From Gammaproteobacteria bacterium (GTDB lineage Bacteria; Pseudomonadota; Gammaproteobacteria; Competibacterales; Competibacteraceae): 34,558 bases of DNA. The position numbers were made by a program, and so were the translations under genes. The stretch is from NCBI GenBank assembly GCA_024235035.1, contig JACKNE010000023.1, positions 1-34,558 of the forward strand, given 5' to 3'. This document shows, one piece after another, positions 23,925 to 31,891 of the stretch. The notes below the pieces were generated by a model that was not told where the DNA came from, made no database searches, and was given only the letters and a program-made list of their open reading frames with translations. Each line of letters starts with the position of its first letter. Within the stretch, counting starts at the first letter, position 1.

Positions 23925-26165
23925 TCAAAACAGTTTGCCGAGCAACATGTACAGTGAGGCGTTACCACCTTCGGCATAACCGCTGCCGACATAGAAGGGG
24001 CCAAGTGGGCTGTCTACGCCCAAAAAAAGACTACCCGCTGGAATCAATGAGTCGAAGTCGATATCGCGGTATTCGTTCCAGACGCCGCCGATTTCCAGCG
24101 ATCCTCCGGCATAGATCGGGATGGTAAACGCCGACGAAGCGCTGTCCAATCGGTACATGTAGATTAATTCTCCCAGAGCAGCGTACTGGCCTGAGAGCTG
24201 GTTACGTTGGTAGCCCGATAGATTCAAGAGGCCGCCCAACAGAAACAGATCCTGAATACCCATCTTTCCGGATAACTTGCCGTCTAGTCGAATGTGCGGA
24301 ATGATCGAATATTTGCCCCAAGTGTAGGCCTGCGCATAGTCGAGGCTCAGGGTCTGGAGATTCTGATCGGCACCCAGCGCAGTGAGTGAATCGCGGAAGG
24401 TCAAATGGCTAACATAACCCGAATTGGGGAAGTTGATGTTGTCCAGGGTATCCGCCTCCCAGCGCAGCGTATAGCCAACCTCATCAAAGCGGCCTTCGTA
24501 GCTGAAAGGCTGGCCGAAGCGCAGGTCATTGCGACCATGCGCATAGTACAACCCCAGCGACAAACGCCCCCAGTGTTCCAGGTTGCGACCGATATTCATA
24601 CCGATTTCGTTTTGATAAACCCGAAAACTGGCGCCTTGCCCATAGGAGTTATCGAATAGCTCTAGATTGTATTGCTCATAGTTCAGGTAGGGATCGACGA
24701 AATATTCTTGGTCGGCATCCAGCGGTTGGTAGAAATCGCTCAGAAGCGCGATGTTGCTGCCCAGTTGCAGGAAATTACGCCATTGGCCACCCAGTGCGTT
24801 GAGTTCCGACATCGTATAGGCGGCGCTGATATCGAACGCCGAGTCACCTTTGAGATTGGCGCCGAGGAATAGCCCAAGCCGTAACGTGTCGGTGCCGATA
24901 TACTTGGGCGTGGCTTCGATGACCAATCCAGTTTGGTCGTTTTCTTTGACCAGTGTGTAGTTGACCTGCTGGAAATTACCCATGCCATAAATTTCGTTCA
25001 AGTTGCGGTTGAGCTGTTGTGGGTCGAGGCGGTCACCTGGCTTGATTTTTAGTTGCTGTTTAAGAACTTGGTCGGACAGCTGAGAACCGTTGTGGATCCG
25101 GATAAAGTCAATGACCGGTTGTTCAGAACCTGGTATGGGCGGTAGGGAAGCGAGATAGTCCTGATAGACCGTTGGAGAGACCGATAGGCGGCTTAGATCA
25201 CTTCTTTTACCTTGGGCGGCGATGTAGCCGAAGTGTACAGCATCCGTCGAGCGCTCGAAATTGATACTGGATACGTCATGAAGATTTGGTGTGATCAGAA
25301 TATCTTTTCTTTCCAGCGTCTTGAGCTGCTCAATGACATTGCGCACGGTCAGGATGGTCGTGAGCTGATTCGTGACGGACAGCACCGAGTTGAGTTCGCT
25401 GGCTGGCGCCAGGGGTGCGCCCACATCCACGGCGATGATGACATCGGGGCGGCAGAGTGTGCGGGTCACATTAATCGGTAGATTATTGGAGACGCCGCCG
25501 TCCACTAGCAATTTACCGTCCAGCTCAACGGGCGCCAGGGCGCTGGGGATCGACATACTGGCGCGCATCGCCTTGGCCAGTTCGCCAGAACCCAGGACGA
25601 CGGGTTCGCCGGTGGCGAGATCGGTGGCGACTGCCCGGTAAGGAATATGCAATTGATCGAAGTCATGAATACTGGCTGCTGGCAGGGACAGTTCTTCCAG
25701 TAACAACAACAGGTTTTGTCCTTCGAGTAGGCCCTTGGGCAGTTGCGCCCCATCGGCTCCGAGACCAACTTCTGCGTTGAGCAGTATCCGTTCCTCCTGC
25801 TTGGTGCGAAAGGGTAGGTCAGCGCGTGGTGGACCGTCTTTGAAAACTTCCGGCCAGGTGATCCGTTCCAATGTCTGCTCCATGTCTTTGGGCGTCATGC
25901 CGGACGCATACAGTCCACCGATGATCGAACCCATGCTGGTGCCGGCGATGCAATCGACCGGAATGTGCATTTCCTCCAAAGTCTTGAGAACACCGACATG
26001 CGCCATGCCGCGCGCGCCGCCGCCGCCCAGCACTAACCCGACACGGAGGCGGTGCTGAGCTGTTTCGGCGGCCAGGACCGTATTTGACATCGATGTACTG
26101 CCGAATCCTATCGACAGGATCAGCGCCCAGACGAGTGCATGGCGGGGTAACCGTGAGCTGAGCAT
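23925..26165 (-). CDS. Patatin-like phospholipase with POTRA and outer-membrane barrel (PlpD type)
   Basis: A 746-residue protein of the type Vd secretion class (PlpD-like). A signal peptide (cleavage near VLAAETAQ) is followed by a patatin phospholipase A domain with oxyanion motif GGGGARGMAH, nucleophile GTSMGS (Ser77) and the catalytic Asp in DGGVSNNLP (Asp222). A POTRA-like region follows at about 350-430 (IKPGDRLDPQQLNRNLNEIY). The rest is a BamA/TamA-type surface-antigen beta-barrel, ending LYMLLGKLF with a terminal Phe as in outer-membrane proteins. The barrel anchors the protein in the outer membrane and the lipase faces outside or is released. It is transcribed divergently from the RiPP-like gene at 26282, with 116 bases between them. 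Confidence 0.92.
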   Translation of the reverse strand: MLSSRLPRHALVWALILSIGFGSTSMSNTVLAAETAQHRLRVGLVLGGGGARGMAHVGVLKTLEEMHIPVDCIAGTSMGSIIGGLYASGMTPKDMEQTLERITWPEVFKDGPPRADLPFRTKQEERILLNAEVGLGADGAQLPKGLLEGQNLLLLLEELSLPAASIHDFDQLHIPYRAVATDLATGEPVVLGSGELAKAMRASMSIPSALAPVELDGKLLVDGGVSNNLPINVTRTLCRPDVIIAVDVGAPLAPASELNSVLSVTNQLTTILTVRNVIEQLKTLERKDILITPNLHDVSSINFERSTDAVHFGYIAAQGKRSDLSRLSVSPTVYQDYLASLPPIPGSEQPVIDFIRIHNGSQLSDQVLKQQLKIKPGDRLDPQQLNRNLNEIYGMGNFQQVNYTLVKENDQTGLVIEATPKYIGTDTLRLGLFLGANLKGDSAFDISAAYTMSELNALGGQWRNFLQLGSNIALLSDFYQPLDADQEYFVDPYLNYEQYNLELFDNSYGQGASFRVYQNEIGMNIGRNLEHWGRLSLGLYYAHGRNDLRFGQPFSYEGRFDEVGYTLRWEADTLDNINFPNSGYVSHLTFRDSLTALGADQNLQTLSLDYAQAYTWGKYSIIPHIRLDGKLSGKMGIQDLFLLGGLLNLSGYQRNQLSGQYAALGELIYMYRLDSASSAFTIPIYAGGSLEIGGVWNEYRDIDFDSLIPAGSLFLGVDSPLGPFYVGSGYAEGGNASLYMLLGKLF

Positions 26166-26281
26166 GGGAAGTCACCACGATGGACTATAGTTTGATCAGG
26201 TATTCAGCGAAACTTCAGACAGTGTATGCCAGATTCTAACGGCAATATAAATGGCAATACTGGGGTAATAAGGAGGCTGTC

Positions 26282-26659
26282 ATGACTGACCGAGAACATG
26301 AATCTCTACCGGATGATACCGAAACCGCAGAATCCGAGCAGTATAAGCGTCGAGACTTTCTAGTGAGTCTAGGCAAATGGTCGAAAGCCGTGATTGGTGG
26401 CGTGTTGTTGGGTAGTGTGTTGGCTCCCGGAGATAATGCCGAAGCGGTCGGTTGGGCCAACCGGGGCGGCGGCAAAGGTAGCTGGGTGAACTTCCGGGGT
26501 GGTGGCTGGGGGCCGGGCTGGGGTTGGGGGCCAGGTTGGCATAACCGGCGGTCGGGCTGGTACAATCGGCGACCGCGTTGGTACAACCGTCCCGGCTGGT
26601 ATAACCGTCCCGGTTGGTATAACGGTCCTGGCTGGGGTGGTAGTTGGATCAATCGCTGA
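26282..26659 (+). CDS. Tat-signal W-x-N-repeat peptide, likely cyclophane RiPP precursor
   Basis: A 125-residue peptide with three parts. Residues 1-20 are acidic. Residues 21-55 form a twin-arginine signal: KRRDFLV with Arg23-Arg24, a hydrophobic stretch VIGGVLLGSVLA and an AEA-type cleavage region. Residues 57-125 are rich in Gly, Trp, Arg and Asn and carry eight W-x-N motifs, at 58, 68, 86, 93, 100, 106, 112 and 122, several in the unit WYNRPG. W-x-N is the kind of motif that three-residue-cyclophane-forming radical SAM enzymes (GrrM/OscB type) crosslink, and the peptide resembles their GrrA/OscA precursors. Modification is inferred, not shown. AAGGAGG (26270-26276), five bases before ATG, is an excellent ribosome site, implying high expression. 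The gene is followed after three bases by the SPASM-like gene. A structural cell-surface protein is the main alternative. Confidence 0.8.
   Translation: MTDREHESLPDDTETAESEQYKRRDFLVSLGKWSKAVIGGVLLGSVLAPGDNAEAVGWANRGGGKGSWVNFRGGGWGPGWGWGPGWHNRRSGWYNRRPRWYNRPGWYNRPGWYNGPGWGGSWINR
26558..26632 (+). repeat. Tandem 18-21-base coding repeat in precursor gene
   Basis: One 21-base unit (26558-26578) and three 18-base units (26579-26632) encode WYN-type repeats. The copies differ mainly at synonymous third positions (TAC or TAT, AAT or AAC, GGC or GGT, CCC or CCT), which suggests selection to keep the amino acids rather than very recent duplication. Confidence 0.85.
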
Positions 26660-26662
26660 CTC

Positions 26663-27481
26663 ATGCCAATGAACGAGTTAATCCATAATATTCCCCTGCA
26701 TCACCTGCCTGCTGGCTCAATCGAAAAGCTTATTGTCCGCACCTGCGAGCCAGCAGCGCTTCCCACCGCTTTAGCCAAGGAAAAGCCCGAACGGGTGGTA
26801 GGCGTACAGATCGTATCTTTGGATACTGATTCCGAACCGCTGAACGCTTGGGCGCCGGGCCTGCCCGTGGAGCTGGTCATGGTCGATCCGGCTACCGAAT
26901 TTCCCTTGCTGTACCGCCATACTGCTTTGCTGGACCAGCATCCGGTGCGAGTGGTCATACCGGTTCAACCTGGATTTGCCAAGGCCGTCAAGACGGCGGT
27001 TGCGCTGGATTTTCCCGTGCGGCTAGACGTGGGACAACCAGATCTAACGTTGATCGAGGAATTGGCGACGGTGTTAGAGTTTTACCTACACCAATCCACG
27101 GTTGCTCAACCCATTGAATATTTTCAAGGTGTGCTGCTGGGTTTTTACCAGCAGGAGCCAGTAGCATTGTGGGCCGTTCTGGATGAGAATCCCCAGTGGT
27201 TGCGCTATATCGGGGACGACGGTACGGAATCGTTGTACGGACGATTGGCCAGAGTAGCCGAAACTGGATTGGCATCTGAGGCCGGGTTGGGCGCCTGGAT
27301 CGAGCGGATTTTAGCGGCTCACGGAGAATGCCAGAGCTGTGAGTTTCTCCATCATTGCGGTGGTTATTTCAAATGGCCATGCCAGGATTATGATTGTACT
27401 GGCGTCAAAGGGTTGTTCGGCCAACTGCGGGATGCTGCTGTTGAGTTACGTCGGGATCTCGAAGCGGCTCCGACTCTATAG
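26663..27481 (+). CDS. SPASM-like domain protein lacking radical SAM motif
   Basis: A protein of 272 residues with no named family that I can give. Its C-terminus has five clustered cysteines (Cys223, 226, 232, 240 and 245) in GECQSCEFLHHCGGYFKWP and YDCTGVKGLF. This C-x2-C-x5-C-G-G pattern resembles the SPASM auxiliary iron-sulfur domain of peptide-modifying radical SAM enzymes. The middle (VRVVIPVQPGFAKAVKTAVA and DFPVRLDVGQPDL) reads like part of the barrel found in those enzymes. However, the CxxxCxxC motif that holds the catalytic 4Fe-4S cluster is missing; the only other cysteine is Cys28. It begins three bases after the precursor gene, so it is co-transcribed and probably binds or processes that peptide. 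ATG 26669 is an alternative start. Confidence 0.75.
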   Translation: MPMNELIHNIPLHHLPAGSIEKLIVRTCEPAALPTALAKEKPERVVGVQIVSLDTDSEPLNAWAPGLPVELVMVDPATEFPLLYRHTALLDQHPVRVVIPVQPGFAKAVKTAVALDFPVRLDVGQPDLTLIEELATVLEFYLHQSTVAQPIEYFQGVLLGFYQQEPVALWAVLDENPQWLRYIGDDGTESLYGRLARVAETGLASEAGLGAWIERILAAHGECQSCEFLHHCGGYFKWPCQDYDCTGVKGLFGQLRDAAVELRRDLEAAPTL

Positions 27482-27590
27482 TCGATGAAATGCTGAAAGC
27501 AATCTGCTGGGCGCGGGGACCCGCTGTAGGCGATAGTCTGCAAAATCGTCTGCAGGCGGGCCTGCTTCGTTGAAGCTTTGATCAAGAGCT

Positions 27591-27848
27591 CTAGGGGCGG
27601 TTCTTACGTCGCTGTTGCCGTTCCTCTTCCTTATTTCGACCATAGATATTGCCGGCTACTGCACCGGCTGCGCCGCCGATGATGGCGCCAACTCCCGCAT
27701 CGCCGCCGGTTAAGCCACCGATAATCGCGCCGCCCGCCGCACCCATCGCTGCGCCACTGAGGGTGCCTTGTTCGGTAGGTGTCATATTAGTGCAGCCCAC
27801 GCTGAGGGCAAGTGTGGGAATTATCAATAGATAGCTTATGTTTTTCAT
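27591..27848 (-). CDS. Glycine-zipper lipoprotein
   Basis: A lipoprotein of 85 residues with signal MKNISYLLIIPTLALSVG and lipobox Cys19, then a glycine-zipper region of two membrane-like helices (GAAMGAAGGAIIGGLTGG and GVGAIIGGAAGAVAGNIYG) and a charged tail KEEERQQRRK. This is the YMGG-like/2TM glycine-zipper type common in proteobacterial envelopes, where the helices may insert into the outer membrane. Function is unknown. An AAGGA ribosome site precedes the start, and it lies 11 bases after the gene at 27860-28285, so the two are probably one operon. Confidence 0.85.
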   Translation of the reverse strand: MKNISYLLIIPTLALSVGCTNMTPTEQGTLSGAAMGAAGGAIIGGLTGGDAGVGAIIGGAAGAVAGNIYGRNKEEERQQRRKNRP

Positions 27849-27859
27849 AAATTTGATCC

Positions 27860-28285
27860 TTATTTGGTCTTAGAGGCAGCCAGCTTGGGTTCGACCATTT
27901 CAAACCAGATCACTTCAAAGATCGGTCGCTGTTGTTGGTCGGGATTAGCCTGATAATAAGCATCCACGGTTTCCATGATCTGGTGCAGGGAAAGGCCATC
28001 CAGGGATTCGACTAGCTTTTCGACGGCAGTGCGGTGCTTGGGATTGGGGCCGGTGAACTGGTATTCGATCATCGCCATATTCAGAATGCCGAGCAGATAA
28101 GCTATTTTTTCCCGTTCAGTCGCGGTTGGCCATTCCTTGCCGCCGGGAAACGGGAGTTCCTTGACGGGCTTGACTCTGGCCAGTGGGGTAGCAGGTTCAG
28201 CGGCCTGAACGGGAGCCCAAGCTGCCAGACCAGCGATCAGGCTGATCGAAAAAAGGGCTTTCATTGGCTGTTGGATGATTGACAT
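27860..28285 (-). CDS. Small secreted protein of unknown function
   Basis: From the ATG at 28285 this is a 141-residue protein with a Sec signal peptide (MSIIQQPMKALFSISLIAGL, cleavage near VQAAEPAT). The frame extends further upstream to 28357, but GGAG seven bases before 28285 and the position of the signal peptide support the shorter form. The mature part, with YLLGILNMAMIEYQF and LSLHQIMETVDAYYQANPDQ, weakly recalls the layout of Rap1a/Tai-type proteins, but I would not name it as such. It is probably periplasmic and co-transcribed with the glycine-zipper lipoprotein downstream. Confidence 0.7.
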   Translation of the reverse strand: MSIIQQPMKALFSISLIAGLAAWAPVQAAEPATPLARVKPVKELPFPGGKEWPTATEREKIAYLLGILNMAMIEYQFTGPNPKHRTAVEKLVESLDGLSLHQIMETVDAYYQANPDQQQRPIFEVIWFEMVEPKLAASKTK

Positions 28286-28395
28286 CGATTTCTCCAGAGG
28301 GCATTGAAAATCAATCAGTGGGGTGGACAAGTTAACGCTGCTCTGATTTGGAGTCATGGAGCGTAAGGTGTGGGTGGAGCGTCCGCTGTATCACA

Positions 28396-28986
28396 TCATG
28401 CAGTAGCGTGCCGCGCCTGCCAATGGTTATACAGCCAAGTCCAGAGCAAGTAAGCGATGATGGCTATGATGCCAGCGTAGACCAGCAGCAGAGAGATGTT
28501 TTGCATCAGCACCATGAAGATGGCGCCGGCGCCGAGAAAGAGGGCAACGATACACAACCGCCAGTCGAAATAAATGCCAGCAAGGAAAGTGGTCAAGGTG
28601 ACGTTAAGCATTAGCAGAAAACTCGCCTGGCGGTCATCGAGGGTATCCATGAAACCTCGGGTAGTTGCGACGAAAACCAGTTGCATCAGGAGCAGCAATA
28701 CCCCCCAATGCAGAATCTGCCGAAAAACCAGCAAGGCGCGGGCCTTGATGGTCGGTTCGACATTCGGCCACTGGGTAATGATGCAAATCAGACCGAAGAT
28801 TGGGATGAGTCCCTGCCAATACCAGCGACTGCCTTGCGCGTCGGTATTGGTGTAGGCGGCGCCGAACCAAGCCAATGCGATCATCAGGTAAAAGCCGATA
28901 TCCTTGAGGCGGAATAGCCGTCGCAGCAAGCTGGGTTGGGTGGAGGCCGCATCAGCGGCTGGAGTCAAGGTAAATTCTTCGGACAT
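28396..28986 (-). CDS. Multi-pass membrane protein of unknown function
   Basis: A protein of 196 residues that I do not recognise. After a polar N-terminus of about 25 residues (ending LLRRLFRLKDIG) it shows five or six hydrophobic segments, including FYLMIALAWFGAAY, GLIPIFGLICIITQW, WGVLLLLMQLVFVA, FLLMLNVTLTTFLAGIYF and two overlapping segments near the C-terminus (ALFLGAGAIFMVLM, ISLLLVYAGIIAIIAYLLW). No catalytic or transport motif is evident. It lies upstream of the small secreted protein gene, 110 bases away, on the same strand. It is a real gene by its length, by its AGGA-type ribosome site and by its consistent membrane profile. Confidence 0.75.
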   Translation of the reverse strand: MSEEFTLTPAADAASTQPSLLRRLFRLKDIGFYLMIALAWFGAAYTNTDAQGSRWYWQGLIPIFGLICIITQWPNVEPTIKARALLVFRQILHWGVLLLLMQLVFVATTRGFMDTLDDRQASFLLMLNVTLTTFLAGIYFDWRLCIVALFLGAGAIFMVLMQNISLLLVYAGIIAIIAYLLWTWLYNHWQARHATA

Positions 28987-29149
28987 GACGGTTTCCTAAC
29001 CAGGGTTCGAGCGTTTGGAGGGACAGGCGCTAGGGGTAATATTAGCTATTAGCACTGGTCTCGTCGATGCGGCTGAGATGGGGAGGGGGTGCAGGAGGGG
29101 TCAGGCGTTCGATGCGCTGGCGCCCGATAGTGGCGAGAGATGACGGATT

Positions 29150-29749
29150 TCAGGCGGTGCGCTGTTCCTGGAAAATGGCCAGCAGGATGTCCAGTCGTTG
29201 CCGGGGGTCGGTCATCTCCAACAAGCCCAGGCGGGTTTGCAGCGGCAGTGGCAACAGCTCCGCCAATCGGTTGCCGACCCAAGCGGCATCCTCCCAATGG
29301 GGGACAAGCAATCGTCTGTAGGGTATCAACTCTTCGTTTTCCAGCAAATCACGCAAGACGCGGACCAGCGGTTCGTGAGCTGATAGAGGTGCCTGTTGGG
29401 GGTCATCCGGCAGCCACTGGACCTGGCCCAGCAATAGCTGGTCGGATTGAACACGATGACCTACTACCCGCAGTCGCTGCACACCCAGGCAAGTGATGCC
29501 GAGCAAGCCGTCGTCCAATTGGTCGAAATCGACAATACGCGCCAGCGTACCGACAGGATGGATACTGACTGGTTGGCTGCCTGTTTCATTCCCTTGGTGG
29601 ATCGTGACCACGCCGAACCCAGCATCGGTGCGTAAACAGGCGCTCACCATGTCCAGATAGCGAGTTTCAAAGATCCGCAAGGGCAGAATGCCACAAGGAA
29701 ATAGGGTGGTGTTGAGCGGAAACAGTGGCAGCTCCTGGATCGCAGTCAT
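29150..29749 (-). CDS. LON substrate-binding domain protein
   Basis: A 199-residue stand-alone version of the N-terminal LON substrate-binding domain (PF02190 type), without the ATPase or protease parts. It begins MTAIQELPLFPLNTTLFPCG followed by LPLRIFETRYLDMV, the standard start of this family, and ends with a helical segment (LAELLPLPLQTRLGLLEMTD). Such single-domain proteins are common in gammaproteobacteria; their role is unclear, perhaps substrate binding or assistance in protein quality control. Its ATG overlaps the stop of ubiX by four bases (ATGA), so the two are co-translated. The 163-base stretch between it and the membrane protein gene shows nothing recognised. Confidence 0.92.
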   Translation of the reverse strand: MTAIQELPLFPLNTTLFPCGILPLRIFETRYLDMVSACLRTDAGFGVVTIHQGNETGSQPVSIHPVGTLARIVDFDQLDDGLLGITCLGVQRLRVVGHRVQSDQLLLGQVQWLPDDPQQAPLSAHEPLVRVLRDLLENEELIPYRRLLVPHWEDAAWVGNRLAELLPLPLQTRLGLLEMTDPRQRLDILLAIFQEQRTA

Positions 29750-30390
29750 TGGTTTGATGCTCTCGGGTCTGGTTTTTCGCCCCAGCGCGGCAACAGCGTA
29801 TGCGGGATCGCTAGCTGATCGAGAATTCTGGCCACAATAAAATCCACCAGTTCCGCCGCTGAAGCGGGTCGGTAATAGAAACCGGGGTTGGTCGGCAGAA
29901 TGATGGCGCCCGCGCGAGCCAAACGCAGCATATTTTCCAGATGAATGATGGACAAGGGGGTTTCCCGCACGGCTAGAATCAGTTGCCGGCCTTCCTTGAG
30001 ACTAACATCAGCGGCCCGTTCCAGCAGGTTGTCGCTATTGCCGTTAGCGATGGCCGCCAGCGCGCCGGTGGTGCAGGGACAAACCACCATCGCCTGGGCC
30101 AATGCCGAGCCGCTGGCCGGCGGTGCGGTCCATTCATCCTGGCCGTAGACCCGCAATTGTTCAGGATCGCAGCGATAGTGTTCAATCAGCATCTGTTGAA
30201 TGGCGCGTGAGCGGCCAGGCAAGCGTAGATCGGTTTCCATGTGGATGACGATCTGTGCTGCCTTGCTCAACAGGAACTGTACAGGACGACCGGTCTCTAG
30301 CAGGCAATGCAGTAACCGCAAACCATAATCGGCGCCAGAGGCTCCGGTCATGCCAAGGATGATAGGGCGGAGTGCAGGATGATCGGACAT
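29746..30390 (-). CDS. ubiX: Flavin prenyltransferase UbiX
   Basis: UbiX attaches a dimethylallyl group to FMN, making the prenylated FMN cofactor used by the decarboxylase UbiD in ubiquinone synthesis. The 214-residue protein has the expected N-terminal flavoprotein motif PIILGMTGASGADYGLRLL, the FMN/prenyl-binding segment VVCPCTTGALAAIANGNSDN, and the C-terminal RETPLSIIHLENMLRLARAG and FYYRPASAAELVDFIVARIL blocks. Length and motifs are normal. The stop overlaps the start of the LON-domain gene. It is preceded by mgtE at a distance of 21 bases on the same strand, which suggests one transcript. Confidence 0.94.
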   Translation of the reverse strand: MSDHPALRPIILGMTGASGADYGLRLLHCLLETGRPVQFLLSKAAQIVIHMETDLRLPGRSRAIQQMLIEHYRCDPEQLRVYGQDEWTAPPASGSALAQAMVVCPCTTGALAAIANGNSDNLLERAADVSLKEGRQLILAVRETPLSIIHLENMLRLARAGAIILPTNPGFYYRPASAAELVDFIVARILDQLAIPHTLLPRWGEKPDPRASNQ

Positions 30391-30411
30391 TTAGGCGTCG
30401 CTTGTGGTCGG

Positions 30412-31863
30412 CTACAGCAAAAACACCGTGGCCAGCCCCAGAAAGATGAAAAACCCCATACCGTCGGTGATGAAGGTCAGCAGCACACTCGAACCCAAGG
30501 CTGGATCGCGGCCTAGATGGTGTAGAATCAACGGAATGGCGACACCCATCGCCGCCGCCAGCAATAGGTTCAGCAGCATCGCCGCCGCCATGACCCCTCC
30601 CAATGGTAGGTTCCAGTATAACAGGTAGGCGAATAGTCCCACGGTCGCTCCCCAAGCCACGCCGTTGAGCAGTCCGACACCCAATTCCTTGAAGACCAGA
30701 TGCCAGGTATTCGCTGGGGTAATTTCGCCCAGCGCCAAGCCGCGCACGACCAGAGCGGTTGTCTGATTGCCGGAGTTGCCACCGATCCCTGCAACAATAG
30801 GCATCAGGGTAGCTAGGGCGACGATTTGGGTAATCGTCGCTTCGAATAGACCGATTGCTCGCGAAGCAATGAATGCGGTGCAGAGGTTGATCGATAGCCA
30901 CAGCCAGCGGTTGCGAGCACTGTCCCAGATCGGCGCGAACAGATCTTCATCACCACGTAGGCCAGCCATGTTCAATACATCTGCCTCGGACTCTGCACGG
31001 ATGTAGTCCATCACCTCATCTACCGTCAGCCGACCCACCAGTCTGCCCCGTTCGTTGACGACCGGCGCTGATACCAGATCGTAGCGCTCGAAGGCCCGAG
31101 CAGCATCATCGGCGTTGTCGGTGGCATTGAAAACCACGGAATCGGTCAGCACTAATTCCACCAATGGCGTCTGGGGATCGTTGAGCAGCAGGGCGCGTAA
31201 TGGCAGGATTCCCTTGAGCAAGTGGCGGGCATCCACTACGAACAGGCTGTCGGTATTGGGTGGCAAATCGTTCCGGCCACGCAGCAGCCACAATACCTGC
31301 TCAACCCGTTGATTCTCTCGCACCGTGAGCACGTCCTGACTCATCAAATGACCCACCTGGTCCTCAGCATGAGCCATGGTGGTCTGCAACCAATCGCGAT
31401 CGCGAGCATTCAACGACTGCAAGACTTCGGTCAGAACGTCCTCGGGCACTGCCTCGGCCAATTCCGTCAGATCATCCGCATCGAGTTGACCCAGCACGCG
31501 CACCAGAGCCGGCCGCTCCAGGATTTCGATCAACGAATCCCGTACCGCATCCGATACTTCCAGTAGCACCCCCCCGCCTTGTGCATCCTGCATTTGTCGC
31601 CAGACCAATAATCGATCGTCCAAGGGCAACGCTTCAAGAATGAAGGCGATGTCAGCCGGGTGCAAACTGCGTAGTTTGAGTTGCAGTTCGACCAGATGCT
31701 GACGATGCACCAATGACTCGATCAAATCATGGCGGGGGCTGGCGCGGTCACGGTTGACCATGATTTCGACCAGCCGGTGCTTTTCCAGCAGCTTGGCGAT
31801 TTGCCGCAGATGATCCTCTACCTTAGAGGAGAACTTGCGGGAAAGAGTGGCCGAATCGGTCAT
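30412..31863 (-). CDS. mgtE: Magnesium transporter MgtE
   Basis: MgtE is a magnesium-gated channel of the inner membrane. The 483-residue protein has the usual layout: an N-terminal helical domain (LHPADIAFILEALPLDDRL), two CBS domains at about residues 140-270 (VGHLMSQDVLTVRENQRVEQ and SAPVVNERGRLVGRLTVDEV), a connecting helix, and a transmembrane domain with the family signature PIVAGIGGNSGNQTTALVVR. Magnesium binding to the N and CBS domains is known to close the pore. No riboswitch such as the M-box is seen before it; it lies 28 bases after ispG, so it probably shares that transcript. Length is typical. Confidence 0.95.
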   Translation of the reverse strand: MTDSATLSRKFSSKVEDHLRQIAKLLEKHRLVEIMVNRDRASPRHDLIESLVHRQHLVELQLKLRSLHPADIAFILEALPLDDRLLVWRQMQDAQGGGVLLEVSDAVRDSLIEILERPALVRVLGQLDADDLTELAEAVPEDVLTEVLQSLNARDRDWLQTTMAHAEDQVGHLMSQDVLTVRENQRVEQVLWLLRGRNDLPPNTDSLFVVDARHLLKGILPLRALLLNDPQTPLVELVLTDSVVFNATDNADDAARAFERYDLVSAPVVNERGRLVGRLTVDEVMDYIRAESEADVLNMAGLRGDEDLFAPIWDSARNRWLWLSINLCTAFIASRAIGLFEATITQIVALATLMPIVAGIGGNSGNQTTALVVRGLALGEITPANTWHLVFKELGVGLLNGVAWGATVGLFAYLLYWNLPLGGVMAAAMLLNLLLAAAMGVAIPLILHHLGRDPALGSSVLLTFITDGMGFFIFLGLATVFLL

Positions 31864-31891
31864 AAGGGAGTTAACGGGGCAAAGTCAGCAT

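Noticed and set aside
26236..26664. 142-residue Pro/Gln-rich frame antisense to the W-x-N peptide gene
   Set aside because: Its repeats (RLYQPG) are the antisense reading of the WYNRPG repeats, while the plus strand has an ideal ribosome site, a Tat signal and a coupled downstream gene.
26663..27481. Assignment as a full radical SAM maturase
   Set aside because: No CxxxCxxC motif is found anywhere in the protein or in another frame just upstream; only the SPASM-like end is present.
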